A DNA stretch of 64,000 nucleotides from Bacteroides sp. (GTDB lineage: Bacteria > Bacteroidota > Bacteroidia > Bacteroidales > Bacteroidaceae): NCBI GenBank assembly GCA_015060765.1, contig SUXW01000014.1, positions 1-64,000 of the forward strand. The letters run 5' to 3'. Below the pieces are notes generated by a model. It was given only the letters and a program-made list of their open reading frames with translations, searched no databases and was not told where the DNA came from. Position 1 is the stretch's first letter. Each line of letters starts with the position of its first letter. The translations under genes and the position numbers were made by a program. This document shows positions 25,285 to 34,619 of the stretch, piece after piece.

Positions 25285-27474
25285 TTATTTAGTAAACAAT
25301 AGTTCACGGTATTTGGGCAATGGCCATATCTCGTCGTCTATTTCCAGTTCCATCAAGTCGATGTGTTCCCGTATCTCTTCCAGATAGGGGCGTACATGAT
25401 CGGCATAACTGAAAGCCTTTTCTATTTGACTTGGCAATTGGTTGGCTGTTTTTCTTGCTTCAATCATTTCCCGTACCAATTGTTTGATGGCGAGAATGCG
25501 CTGCTGTATGTTCTTGACCAGTTCCCTTCTATCGGCTCCCAACATTTCGTATTCTTCGGCAGAGAATGTTTCCCTTAATCCTTTGAGGTTTTCCAACAGA
25601 CGATTTTGGTATATTACAGCGGTAGGAATGATGTGGTTGATGGCCAAATCACCCAATATGCGGCTTTCAATCTGTACCTTTTTGGTGAACTTTTCCAGTT
25701 CCACTTCGATGCGGCAGCTCAATTCATTTTCATTGAAGATCTTTTCGCCCAACAGTACTGCGCGCGATTGCGGATCGTTGAATTTCATGATTGCTTCGGG
25801 TACGTGGCAGATGTTGGTCAACCCTCTGCGGGCTGCTTCCTGTTTCCATTCTTCCGAGTATCCGTCTCCTTCAAAGCGGATGTTCTGTGAAGCGATGATG
25901 CTGTCTTTCAGTGTCTTGTACAAGGCTTCTTCCTGATCCATGCCGGAACGGACCAAGGCATCTATTTGTGCCTTGAACTCATTCAATTGGTGTGCCATCG
26001 CTGCGTTGATGACTATCATGGAAGCGGCACAGTTGGCCGACGAACCGGCGGCACGGAATTCAAATCGGTTGCCGGTAAAGGCAAAAGGTGAAGTACGGTT
26101 GCGGTCCGTATTATCCAGAAGAATGGCTGGTATACGACTGATTCCCAATTGCAATGCTTGTTTCTCGTCGGCAGTGAGTTTGGCATCTCCCAAGCGTTCC
26201 ACTATCTCATCGAGCATGTGCGACAAGTGTCCTCCTAAGAAAATGGAAAGAATAGCCGGAGGAGCTTCCGCTGCTCCCAGTCGGTAACTGTTTCCGGCAC
26301 TGACGATGGAAGCACGCAGCAAATCCTGGTTCTTGTAAACCATCATCAGTACGTTGACAACAAAGGTCAGGAAGAGCATGTTGCCGTTGGCTGTTTTGGT
26401 TGGTGCAAACAAGTTGATGCCCGTATCGGTACAGAGCGACCAGTTGTTGTGCTTACCCGAACCGTTTACTCCCTTGAAAGGCTTTTCGTGCAGCAGTACG
26501 GTAAAGTTATGTTTGGTGGCGGTTCGTTTCATCAAGTCCATCACCAACTGGTTGTGGTCATTGGCCAAGTTCACATCTTCAAAAATAGGAGCCAGTTCAA
26601 ACTGGTTGGGCGCCGCTTCGTTATGTCTGGTCTTTACGGGGATACCTAACTTGTGGCATTCCAGTTCCAGTTCCTTCATGAAACTGGTCACGCGCGGAGG
26701 AATGGAACCGAAATAATGGTCGTCCAATTGTTGGTCTTTGGGAGAGGAGTGTCCCATCAATGTCCGTCCCGCAATGCATAAATCCGGTCGGGCATTGTAC
26801 AAAGCCGTATCTACCAGAAAATATTCCTGTTCCCAGCCCAAGTTGGCAAATACCCGCTTTACGTTTGGCTCAAACATCCGGCATACTTCCGTTGCGGCTT
26901 TGTCCACGGCTGCCAATGCCTTGAGAAGCGGTGTCTTGTAATCCAATGCTTCACCGGTATACGAAATGAATATGGTAGGGATACACAGGGTGGTGTCTAC
27001 GATAAAGGCAGGCGAAGATACATCCCATGCGGTATACCCTCGTGCTTCGAAGGTATTTCGGATACCTCCGTTAGGAAAACTCGATGCATCCGGTTCCTGT
27101 TGTACCAGTAGTTTCCCTGAGAAATGTTCTATGATGTCTCCGTCCTCACCGAATTCTATGAATCCGTCGTGCTTTTCGGCGGTACCATCGGTCAGCGGTT
27201 GGAACCAATGGGTATAATGAGTTACATGGAAAGTCTTGGCCCAATTCTTCATGCCGTTGGCTATCATATCGGCCATTTCGCGATTCAGTGGAATACCATT
27301 TTCGATGGCATTGATTACGGCTTTGTATGCTTCGCGTGGCAGATATTCCTGCATTTTCTTTCGGTCGAATACATGTTCACCATAATAATCGGATAATTTT
27401 TCCGATGGATAATCCACTTTGACGGGGCGTCTGTTCGCCAATTCCTGGAGAGCAAAGAATCTCATTTTAGACAT
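25285..27474 (-). CDS. glnN: Type III glutamine synthetase
   Basis: ATP-dependent ligation of ammonia to glutamate; GSIII is the large dodecameric form common in Bacteroidetes. The 729-residue product from MSKMRFFALQELANRRPVKV has the expected family length. Landmarks: GIPVKTRHNEAAPNQFELAP (metal/glutamate site), NGSGKHNNWSL (ATP site), and NRTSPFAFTGNRFEFRA. The ORF is open for 20 more codons to 27534, but those would lie upstream of the promoter at 27505-27512, so the start is set at 27474. Confidence 0.96.
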   Translation of the reverse strand: MSKMRFFALQELANRRPVKVDYPSEKLSDYYGEHVFDRKKMQEYLPREAYKAVINAIENGIPLNREMADMIANGMKNWAKTFHVTHYTHWFQPLTDGTAEKHDGFIEFGEDGDIIEHFSGKLLVQQEPDASSFPNGGIRNTFEARGYTAWDVSSPAFIVDTTLCIPTIFISYTGEALDYKTPLLKALAAVDKAATEVCRMFEPNVKRVFANLGWEQEYFLVDTALYNARPDLCIAGRTLMGHSSPKDQQLDDHYFGSIPPRVTSFMKELELECHKLGIPVKTRHNEAAPNQFELAPIFEDVNLANDHNQLVMDLMKRTATKHNFTVLLHEKPFKGVNGSGKHNNWSLCTDTGINLFAPTKTANGNMLFLTFVVNVLMMVYKNQDLLRASIVSAGNSYRLGAAEAPPAILSIFLGGHLSHMLDEIVERLGDAKLTADEKQALQLGISRIPAILLDNTDRNRTSPFAFTGNRFEFRAAGSSANCAASMIVINAAMAHQLNEFKAQIDALVRSGMDQEEALYKTLKDSIIASQNIRFEGDGYSEEWKQEAARRGLTNICHVPEAIMKFNDPQSRAVLLGEKIFNENELSCRIEVELEKFTKKVQIESRILGDLAINHIIPTAVIYQNRLLENLKGLRETFSAEEYEMLGADRRELVKNIQQRILAIKQLVREMIEARKTANQLPSQIEKAFSYADHVRPYLEEIREHIDLMELEIDDEIWPLPKYRELLFTK

Positions 27475-27504
27475 CTTTTCTATCTTTTTACTGATTATTG
27501 GCTG

Positions 27505-27512
27505 CAAAAATA
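27505..27512 (-). promoter_or_regulatory. -7 element of glnN
   Basis: TATTTTTG on the minus strand; the start near 27499 gives a 25-nt leader. No good -33 at the usual spacing, which may mean activator control of nitrogen assimilation. Confidence 0.5.
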
Positions 27513-27617
27513 CATCTTTTTGCTCAATAATCATCCATATTCGAGCGAAATAGTTTTTCAGTATGGATTGGTTTGCATTATTTTTATTCGAAAAAGGTCT
27601 ATAAAAATTCTTCTATT

Positions 27618-27650
27618 TTTCTTGATTATTACAGAATTTATTTAATTTTG
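27618..27650 (+). promoter_or_regulatory. Promoter of the structured leader and adhesin unit
   Basis: TAATTTTG (27643-27650) is an exact -7 element; TTTC (27618-27621) lies 21 bp upstream as a one-mismatch -33. Transcription would begin near 27657. Confidence 0.55.
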
Positions 27651-27656
27651 CGGTGT

Positions 27657-28049
27657 TCCTTCTGCCGGATAGCCCGAAAGGGTGGGTGGTTGTAACAGAC
27701 ATATATTTAGGAAAGACGTTTACTACGTTTTTGTTTTTGACGATTCGAAACTTCGCAACTTTTGAACAGTAGTCGAAACATAAGCAGCGGTAGATGTCCG
27801 TGGGATATGTTTATACTCCTCGGTATGCTCCTTTGGCAACAAAGGGCATACTGAGATGTTATACACATATAGCGTGGGCTATCTCGGAGTTGCTCGTTCA
27901 TACTACTGTGGGCAATGCGAAGGCCTCGAATCGTGGGACGAGTAACTGGTACAGATTCCCGCGCTTTTTCTTTTTATATGCACCTTTATACTTTTCTTAT
28001 ATGAACCGTCCGGTTCGGGAATCTGCGGGCAACAAATATTTATAAGCGT
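27657..28049 (+). ncRNA. Candidate ~390-nt structured leader RNA
   Basis: Between the promoter and the ATG at 28050 lies a stretch with unusually strong self-pairing. Local hairpin 27819-27855: CTC/GAG, GTATGC/GCATAC and CCTTTG/CAAAGG around a GCAA tetraloop. Stem 27888-27897 with 27938-27947 (AGTTGCTCGT/ACGAGTAACT). A perfect 10-bp long-range stem CAGATTCCCG (27952-27961) with CGGGAATCTG (28016-28025), enclosing GAACC/GGTTC (28003-28016). A further closing pair GTTTACTAC with GTAGTCGAAAC (27718-27779). It matches no riboswitch, tmRNA, RNase P or 6S consensus that I know. Confidence 0.5.
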
Positions 28050-28169
28050 ATGAAAACAATGAGTTTCGCAGAGTTAAACAATTATCAAGCTCCTCAAGTG
28101 GAAGTTATTGAAGTAGAAGTGGAAAAAGGATTTTATGTAAGTGATCCAACTCAAGGTGATGATTTCTAA
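28050..28169 (+). CDS. 39-residue small protein before the adhesin gene
   Basis: The ORF starts MKTMSFAELNNYQAPQVEVI, continues with an alternating acidic stretch EVEVEKGFYVS, and ends TQGDDF, with TAA at 28167-28169. The lipoprotein gene begins 2 bp later, which argues for translation and coupling. Peptides of this build (a Pro-x-Val-Glu-Val core, an aromatic turn, and a Gly/Asp-rich C-terminus) are scattered through Bacteroidales genomes, often before surface-protein genes. No function is known to me and there is no signal peptide. Confidence 0.6.
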   Translation: MKTMSFAELNNYQAPQVEVIEVEVEKGFYVSDPTQGDDF

Positions 28170-28171
28170 AT

Positions 28172-31100
28172 ATGATGATTATGAAGAAGTTTTTTTATTT
28201 AGCTTCTGCATTCGTTTTGGCAACATTCTGGAGTTGCCAAAACGAAGAAGATGTATTTGATAATACACCGAAGCAGACAGATATTGTTGTTACAGCATCT
28301 TTAGGAGAAAGTACGGATGCACGTACAGCTCTTACTGATGGTAAATTGTATTGGTCAGAAAATGATAATTTAAGTGTCTTTTTAGCTCTTAAAGAAGGAA
28401 AAAATCAAAAATTTATATTGATTGATGGTGCTGGTACAAAAGACGCTTCTTTTCAAGGCGAAAATGGACAAATTATAGTTGGTGGTACGGAAGCTGGAAA
28501 CTATACATGGTCGAATGTAGCTTACTATCCTTATAATGAAAATATTACAATAACAAAAGGTGATACTTCATATAAATTGGATGTAACACTTCCTACCATT
28601 CAAAATTATGCACAAGATTCTTATGGACAAGATGCATATCCGATGGTAGCTGTAAGTGAAAATAAAAATGACTATGAATTTATATTTAAAAATTTCATGT
28701 CATTAGTTGGTTTCAATTTGAAAGGTGATGCAACTATTACTAAAATCTCTTTAAAGAGTGAAAATAAGTCATTAGCTGGTGCTGCGATTGTTGAAGCAAC
28801 TTATGGAGGAGCATCCGTCGAATTTGATGAAGAAGGTGATGTTAGTTCTACTGTTGTATTAGATTGTGGTGATGGTATTATTATTAATAATGATTCACCA
28901 ACAAAATTTGTATTCGTTATACCTTCTGGTACTTATCCAGCGAAAGATTTGACATTTACTGTATATGATAACCAAGGACGTTCTCAATCATATAATATTG
29001 CAGCTGAACTTACATTTAAACCAAATGAAATTAGAAATACAACTAAGTCATTTGACAATCCTCAAGAAGTAGTAAAAGTAAAACTGAATGGTGCAGGTAG
29101 CTATGCAGATATTGCAGCAGCAGTAAGCGCTATTACAGATAAGACAGTTCAAAATACCATTACATTGGCAGCTGGTACTTATACCTTGCCAACTTCATTG
29201 AGCGAATTGAACCTGGTTATTGAAGGTGAAAATGCTGACCTTCCGAGTGAAGTGATTGTTGATATGTCTAATCTTGGAGGAACTCCTCAATACAATGCAA
29301 AGAGTGTTACTTTCAAAAATTTGACAATGAAGCGTAATTCTGGTCCATATTATGGATTAAGTCATTCACAAGAAGAACATTTTGAAAATTGTATTGTAGA
29401 GGGTACTTTAGTAACTTATGCACCTGTTGTAACAGCTTCGAAGACTACTTTCAAGCAAGCATCCAATGAACTTTATAATGTACATATTTATGCCCCAGGT
29501 ACAATGACATTTGAAGAATGTACATTTATTTGCGAAGGTAAGAGTATCTATATGCATCATGATGGCAATCATTCCAAATACGATGTTACTATCAAGAACA
29601 GTACATTTACTGCTAACCAAGTGGTAACTGGTAAGACTGCTATTCAAATGCATACAGAAGATAAGAGTTCAGGAGATAATGGTGTTTATGGTTCACTTAC
29701 TGTTGAAGGAACTACTGCTACAGGATTCGACTCTTCTATCAACGGTGGTTTGTGGTATGAATTGAATAATTCTACAAAGAATATCACTTATAACTTTACA
29801 AAGAATATTAATGGTGCAAACCCGGACGGCTTTGAAAAAGTAGCTGAAAATGAATACAACATTTTCAATGCCAACGGTCTTGTTTATGCGGCTAAAAACT
29901 TGTTCCTGAACGGTGGTACATTTAATATCATATCAGATATTAATATGACTGATGTGGAATATCCTTCAGTTGACTATAATAAAGACGAAGAATTTATTAT
30001 TAAAGGTAATAAAAATACCATTAAGGGAATGAGTATGCCTTTAATCAATTCTACTTGGTCAGCAGAAAAATTGGTTAAGATACAAGATTTGACACTCGAA
30101 AATCCGGCTGTTGCTCTTGATGTAGAAGATACCAATGAAACAACTGCTGTAGGTGCATTTATTGCTAGTCCTAATGCTTCTGCTAAGATTGAGTTGAATA
30201 ATTGTCACGTTCTTGGAGGTTCTGTAAAGGGCGGTCATTGGACTGGTGGTCTTGTAGGATGGGCCGGTGGTTACAATGGAACAGATGGTCCTGTATTCGA
30301 AACACTTACTATCGTTGATTGTTCTGTTAAGAATTGTACAATTGAAGGTAAGGGTTCTGTAGGTGGTATTATTGGTCATGCTGCAAATGGTGCATGGACA
30401 TTGGTTGATATGGATGATATTACCGTTTCTGGCAATACCATTACATCAACAGGTGATAGCGCTGTTAAGGCAGGTTCTGTAATGGGTACTGTTGGTGCTG
30501 CACAGACTTATACCGTAAATGGAATTACTAATGATGGTTATGTTAGTGTAGACAATGCAATCATTGAAAACAATACAGTTACTTCTAATGGTACTACTAT
30601 AGATCGAATTTATGGTCGCCAAGGTTCAACTGGTGGCGTATTGTATATTGACGGTGTACAAGTTATCTTTGAATCAATTCAGTTGGAAACTGCTTTGCAT
30701 AAAGATGTTGCAGAAATCAAAGTCCAATTGGCTGCTGATGTCGCTGTTGATATTACTGCTTGGGAAACGCTTGCATTTGGTGGTGCTACCACAAGTTTGA
30801 TTACTATTGATGGTAACAATCATACACTCACTTTCAATAAACTTAATGGTGATTGGAATAATGTTTCTACAATCGATGCCAAACTTGTACTGAAGAACAT
30901 GACTATAACCGACAGTGGAAAGAATAATGGTCCATGGAATCGCTATGATATCAATTTTGAGTGTGATGTTGAATTGGAAAATGTTGTTTCAAAGAAGGCT
31001 ATCGCTACTAAAGCTAATGCTTCGTTGAAGAATGTAACTGTTGAAGAAACAGGTGATGTCTATGGTTTGTGGATTCAACCTCATGGACAGACTGTATCTA

Positions 31101-32149
31101 TAGAAGGTTGTACATTCAATGTTGAAAATGGTCGTGGTATCAAGATTGACGATCAATATGTAGATTCTCCAGCTAAAGTAACTTTGAAGGTTTCTAATGC
31201 AAACTTTACAACAGCTAAGAAGGCTGCCATTCTGGTGAAGTCTGCAGCAGGTGCTGATATCACTTTGAGTAATGTAAACATCAATAATGTAGCTGCCGAT
31301 AAAGTTAATGCTGTATGGGTTGATGAAGCTGTAACTAAACCTCAAATTGATGGAAAGGTTAATCCTTGTTATGGTTCATATGGTCTTGTAACCGTTACTG
31401 GTGGAAATTTGGTATTGGAAGGAACTACTAAGTTGACTGAAGGTGTTCTTTCAAATGAAGATGCAAAGGAATATTACATTGTCAATGCAGCTGGTTTGAA
31501 CTGGTTGACCAGTGAAGTGAATACGAATAACAATAATTTCAAGGGTAAAACTGTGAACTTGTTGGTAGACATCGATTTGGCTGGTGCTGCACAGACTCGT
31601 ATCGGTCAGTATAATGCAACCAGCTTCGAAGGTACATTCGATGGTATGTCGCATACTGTTTCTAACTTTACAATTACAGCATCGGATGCTGAAAAGAACG
31701 GTAACTATGCTACAGCGTTCTTTGGTCGTGCCACTACAGCTACAGTCATTAAGGGTCTGACATTGGATAAAGCAACAATCGAAGGTCATCACTGGACTGC
31801 TGCTTTGGTTGGTTACAACCATGGTAAGGTTGAAAATTGCCATGTCACTAATTCTGTCATTAATTGCTCTCATGTGAGTGATGATGCTTGTGGTGATAAG
31901 GCTGGTGCTATTGCCGGTATCTGTGCTGATAGTGCAGGTAAACTTATCGGCTGTTCTGCTACCGATTGTACAGTGAAAGGTGTACGCGATGTAGGCCAGT
32001 TGGTTGGTGCAGCTGCTACCTCTTGTGTAGATTCTGCTTGTAAAGCTACTAATGTAAAGGTAGGCGTTCATAAGTCATTTGTAGATTGTACAGATGGTAG
32101 TGCAGGTATGAATATTTCTTCTAATACACTTATTGGTAGAATTTTGTAA
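28172..32149 (+). CDS. Fimbrillin-like, beta-helix/GLUG-repeat surface lipoprotein
   Basis: A giant (1,325-residue) exported lipoprotein. The signal peptide ends FWSC; with ATG at 28172 the lipid Cys is residue 22, and a start at MKKFF (28181) is equally plausible. Residues about 30-295 resemble the fimbrillin/Mfa-like fold (DARTALTDGKLYWSENDNLS, FVFVIPSGTYPAKDLTFTVY). The rest is built of short beta-strand turns typical of right-handed beta-helices (FKNLTMKRNSG, FENCIVEGTL, IKNSTFTA), with GLUG-like units WTGGLVGWAGG, GSVGGIIGHA, WTAALVGYNHG and AGAIAGICADSAG. It ends NTLIGRIL. Codon choice is AT-rich and restricted like gapA, hinting at high expression. It is probably a cell-surface adhesin. 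It has its own terminator, so it is transcribed apart from the fimbrial operon. Confidence 0.8.
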   Translation: MMIMKKFFYLASAFVLATFWSCQNEEDVFDNTPKQTDIVVTASLGESTDARTALTDGKLYWSENDNLSVFLALKEGKNQKFILIDGAGTKDASFQGENGQIIVGGTEAGNYTWSNVAYYPYNENITITKGDTSYKLDVTLPTIQNYAQDSYGQDAYPMVAVSENKNDYEFIFKNFMSLVGFNLKGDATITKISLKSENKSLAGAAIVEATYGGASVEFDEEGDVSSTVVLDCGDGIIINNDSPTKFVFVIPSGTYPAKDLTFTVYDNQGRSQSYNIAAELTFKPNEIRNTTKSFDNPQEVVKVKLNGAGSYADIAAAVSAITDKTVQNTITLAAGTYTLPTSLSELNLVIEGENADLPSEVIVDMSNLGGTPQYNAKSVTFKNLTMKRNSGPYYGLSHSQEEHFENCIVEGTLVTYAPVVTASKTTFKQASNELYNVHIYAPGTMTFEECTFICEGKSIYMHHDGNHSKYDVTIKNSTFTANQVVTGKTAIQMHTEDKSSGDNGVYGSLTVEGTTATGFDSSINGGLWYELNNSTKNITYNFTKNINGANPDGFEKVAENEYNIFNANGLVYAAKNLFLNGGTFNIISDINMTDVEYPSVDYNKDEEFIIKGNKNTIKGMSMPLINSTWSAEKLVKIQDLTLENPAVALDVEDTNETTAVGAFIASPNASAKIELNNCHVLGGSVKGGHWTGGLVGWAGGYNGTDGPVFETLTIVDCSVKNCTIEGKGSVGGIIGHAANGAWTLVDMDDITVSGNTITSTGDSAVKAGSVMGTVGAAQTYTVNGITNDGYVSVDNAIIENNTVTSNGTTIDRIYGRQGSTGGVLYIDGVQVIFESIQLETALHKDVAEIKVQLAADVAVDITAWETLAFGGATTSLITIDGNNHTLTFNKLNGDWNNVSTIDAKLVLKNMTITDSGKNNGPWNRYDINFECDVELENVVSKKAIATKANASLKNVTVEETGDVYGLWIQPHGQTVSIEGCTFNVENGRGIKIDDQYVDSPAKVTLKVSNANFTTAKKAAILVKSAAGADITLSNVNINNVAADKVNAVWVDEAVTKPQIDGKVNPCYGSYGLVTVTGGNLVLEGTTKLTEGVLSNEDAKEYYIVNAAGLNWLTSEVNTNNNNFKGKTVNLLVDIDLAGAAQTRIGQYNATSFEGTFDGMSHTVSNFTITASDAEKNGNYATAFFGRATTATVIKGLTLDKATIEGHHWTAALVGYNHGKVENCHVTNSVINCSHVSDDACGDKAGAIAGICADSAGKLIGCSATDCTVKGVRDVGQLVGAAATSCVDSACKATNVKVGVHKSFVDCTDGSAGMNISSNTLIGRIL

Positions 32150-32158
32150 TAATTAACT

Positions 32159-32211
32159 GACACTCGTTGGCGGAGTAGGGAATACCTACTTCGTCAATGG
32201 GTGTTTTTTTT
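32159..32211 (+). terminator. Terminator of the adhesin unit
   Basis: Long imperfect stem: ACACTCGTTG...AGTAGG with CCTACT...CAATGGGTGT, then eight Ts (about 32204-32211). Confidence 0.8.
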
Positions 32212-32277
32212 ACATAAAAATATCATTTTATTTGACAGTGTAGTTTGAGTGAGTAATCTGTAGAAGGTTTATGTAAG

Positions 32278-33537
32278 ATGAAACATCTGTATATACTGGC
32301 TCTGTTGTTAGGGTTGTCTATAAGTATGTTTTCAAAGAACATGCCGGATTCTTTGGATGTCTTGACGGAACAAGTTTTGTTGCGTCGCGATACCATTACT
32401 CAAATTATGCACTTCAAAATATTCTATCCTGTCGGTCAGACAGGTATTTCCCCCGATTATATGACCAATGCGAAAAGCCTGCAGAAGATTCGTGATTATC
32501 TGCGCTTTTATCCTCGCATAGACAGCATGGTCATCTATTCCTATGCATCTCCCGAAGGTTCGTTTGAACTGAATAGACAATTGGCCGAGAAACGTGGACG
32601 CAGTGCTAAAGAGTACATTCTTCAGCATGTCTTGGAACGTAAGTTCATGGATGAATCGCTTATCTTCTTGAAACCGGATGCCGAAAATTGGGCCGGGTTG
32701 CGCGAAATGGTGGATAGCTGTTATCGCCGCAAGGACCGTGAAGAAGTTCTTCGGATTTTAGATGGTGACGAGACAAATGAACGGAAGAAGGTTTTATTGA
32801 AAAGATTGGATAGAGGTCGCTCCTGGCAATATATCATCAAGAATATCATGCCTGAATTGCGATATGCCACTTGGATATCCGTATGGCAGTATGTACCTGT
32901 AGAAAAACGGAAAATGAATTTGAGTGTGGAACTTCCCAAGCAGCATGTTGTAATTCCATCTATCCCGTTGCCTCCTCCTGTGATGGAGGAGACGGATACC
33001 AAAACCGTTCTGGCTTTGAAGACCAATCTGCTCTACGATGCAGTGTCCTGGCTTAACTTCTCGATCGAAGCTCCGTTGGGCGACCGCTTCTCTGTACTTT
33101 ATTATCACCAGTTTCCGTGGTGGCGCTGGGGAAAGGGGAACAATGAATTCTGCATGCGGTTCCTGAGTATCGGTGCCGAAGGACGTTGGTGGTTCAAGCG
33201 CGACCGGCTAACAGGTTGGTTCGCCGGTCTCTATGTGGAATCGGGCAAGTGGGATTTTGAACGCAAACAGGATATCTGCTACCAAGGGGAACATTGGAGC
33301 ACAGGAGTGAGTATCGGTTATGCCATGCCTATCGGCAAACGGCTTAACCTGGAATTTTCGTTGTCGGCTGGATATGCTTCTATTCCTTATCGGGGCTATC
33401 AACCTTCCGAAGACTACGAAATGTTGATACGCGATCCCGAAAAAGAAGGGCGATGGAACTATTTCGGCCCTACCAAAGCGCAAGTATCGTTGGTGCTGCC
33501 TTTCACGGTAAAATACAAGAAAGGAGGTCGCCCATGA
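32278..33537 (+). CDS. DUF3575 outer-membrane protein of the fimbrial cluster
   Basis: A 419-residue protein with a signal peptide (LALLLGLSISMFSKN). The N-terminal half has an OmpA-like segment (MVIYSYASPEGSFELNRQLA followed by EKRGRSAKEYI). The C-terminal half (from LKTNLLYDAVSWLNFSIEAP, about residue 245) is the DUF3575 beta-barrel, rich in Trp and Tyr. DUF3575 genes typically open Bacteroidales fimbrial operons, and the protein is thought to sit in the outer membrane as an assembly or anchoring factor. It overlaps the next gene by 4 bp. No consensus promoter is visible upstream. Confidence 0.85.
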   Translation: MKHLYILALLLGLSISMFSKNMPDSLDVLTEQVLLRRDTITQIMHFKIFYPVGQTGISPDYMTNAKSLQKIRDYLRFYPRIDSMVIYSYASPEGSFELNRQLAEKRGRSAKEYILQHVLERKFMDESLIFLKPDAENWAGLREMVDSCYRRKDREEVLRILDGDETNERKKVLLKRLDRGRSWQYIIKNIMPELRYATWISVWQYVPVEKRKMNLSVELPKQHVVIPSIPLPPPVMEETDTKTVLALKTNLLYDAVSWLNFSIEAPLGDRFSVLYYHQFPWWRWGKGNNEFCMRFLSIGAEGRWWFKRDRLTGWFAGLYVESGKWDFERKQDICYQGEHWSTGVSIGYAMPIGKRLNLEFSLSAGYASIPYRGYQPSEDYEMLIRDPEKEGRWNYFGPTKAQVSLVLPFTVKYKKGGRP

Positions 33538-34574
33538 TGAAACGCTTTACATTATATAATATAGGTATAGTCATTCTGCTGGTGATGACGGGATGTGAAC
33601 ACCGACCATTGGTGGATTTGAACTCTAACCATTACATCCGTGTGTACATAGACGAACAGATAAAGAATGTGACTTATGGTTTCTATGATGAAAGCCGTGA
33701 GAAACCTGAATATAACCAACCAAACGTAATCCGCGTGGCATTGCACCACCCGGAAACCGATCAGGTGGTGGCCGAACGGTACTTGCAGAATAGCGGAACC
33801 GACGAAAGGGGATACTATCTGGATGGATACATTCAGGCCAATCCGGGAAAATACAATGTGATGGTCTATAATTTTGGAACGGAATCGACTCAGATAAAAG
33901 AGGAACAAAGTTATTGGGGAATGACGGCGTATACCAATACCATTGCCAACCATTTGTATGGATTCTTACCCAAAGCCCGTCAGGAATATGCCGACAGTAA
34001 GATTGTATATGAACCCGATCATCTGTTCATTGACAACATAGGCCAACTGGAAATCAAGCAGGGAGCACGGACGGATACGCTATACAATAGTCAGGGATCG
34101 CATTTTCATGGACAATCCATGGTGGAAACCTATTACTTGCAAGTGAGGGTAAAAGGAATTCAATGGGCTACTTCAGGAGTGTCGCTGATGAGTAATCTGG
34201 CAGGGTCCAAACGGATGCACAACCGACAAATGGTAGAAGAAGATTCTGTTCTGTTGTTTATGGACCTAAAAGTGGCCGAACGGGATAAGGAGAAGGATGA
34301 AGCCATTCTCTACACCACGTTCAATACCTTTGGCAAACTGCCCGGCAAGCAGACTCTTTTCGAGGTGAACTTTGAATTCATTACCGTGGACGGCCGTTCG
34401 CAACTCTTCACTTTCGACATCACACCCAAGTTTGAAACCGAACAGGTGAAGAAGGAACGTTGGATTTTACTCGATGAGGTTATCGAGATAGAACCGCCAC
34501 CCTCGGTAGGCGATGGTGGATTCCAACCGGGCGTTGACGACTGGAAGGACATTTGGACGGATATCATTATTTAA
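33534..34574 (+). CDS. DUF5119 fimbrial lipoprotein
   Basis: A 346-residue lipoprotein from the ATG at 33534 (ATGATG, overlapping the upstream TGA, with a strong AAAGGAGG ribosome site 7 bp before it). Signal peptide ends LLVMTGC, then EHRPLVDLNSNHYIRVYIDE, the usual DUF5119 opening. The body has alternating strands like the FimB/Mfa2 two-domain fold, with VRVKGIQWATSGVSLMSNLA. It probably anchors or regulates fimbria length. The open frame extends upstream to 33453 inside the DUF3575 gene, but the coupled ATG is preferred. Confidence 0.82.
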   Translation: MMKRFTLYNIGIVILLVMTGCEHRPLVDLNSNHYIRVYIDEQIKNVTYGFYDESREKPEYNQPNVIRVALHHPETDQVVAERYLQNSGTDERGYYLDGYIQANPGKYNVMVYNFGTESTQIKEEQSYWGMTAYTNTIANHLYGFLPKARQEYADSKIVYEPDHLFIDNIGQLEIKQGARTDTLYNSQGSHFHGQSMVETYYLQVRVKGIQWATSGVSLMSNLAGSKRMHNRQMVEEDSVLLFMDLKVAERDKEKDEAILYTTFNTFGKLPGKQTLFEVNFEFITVDGRSQLFTFDITPKFETEQVKKERWILLDEVIEIEPPPSVGDGGFQPGVDDWKDIWTDIII

Positions 34575-34619
34575 GATATAGATGGATATTATTTTTTTTG
34601 AACTATAATAATTATAATT

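Noticed and set aside
27475..27534. 20-codon extension of glnN
   Set aside because: It would start upstream of the -7 element at 27505-27512 and is not part of the GSIII family.
27794..28045. 83-codon ORF inside the structured leader
   Set aside because: It starts in the middle of the leader, has no ribosome site or family resemblance, and covers the strong stems; it looks like chance openness of a structured RNA.
32212..32277. Invertible or phase-variable promoter upstream of the fimbrial operon
   Set aside because: I looked for flanking inverted repeats and found none of useful length.
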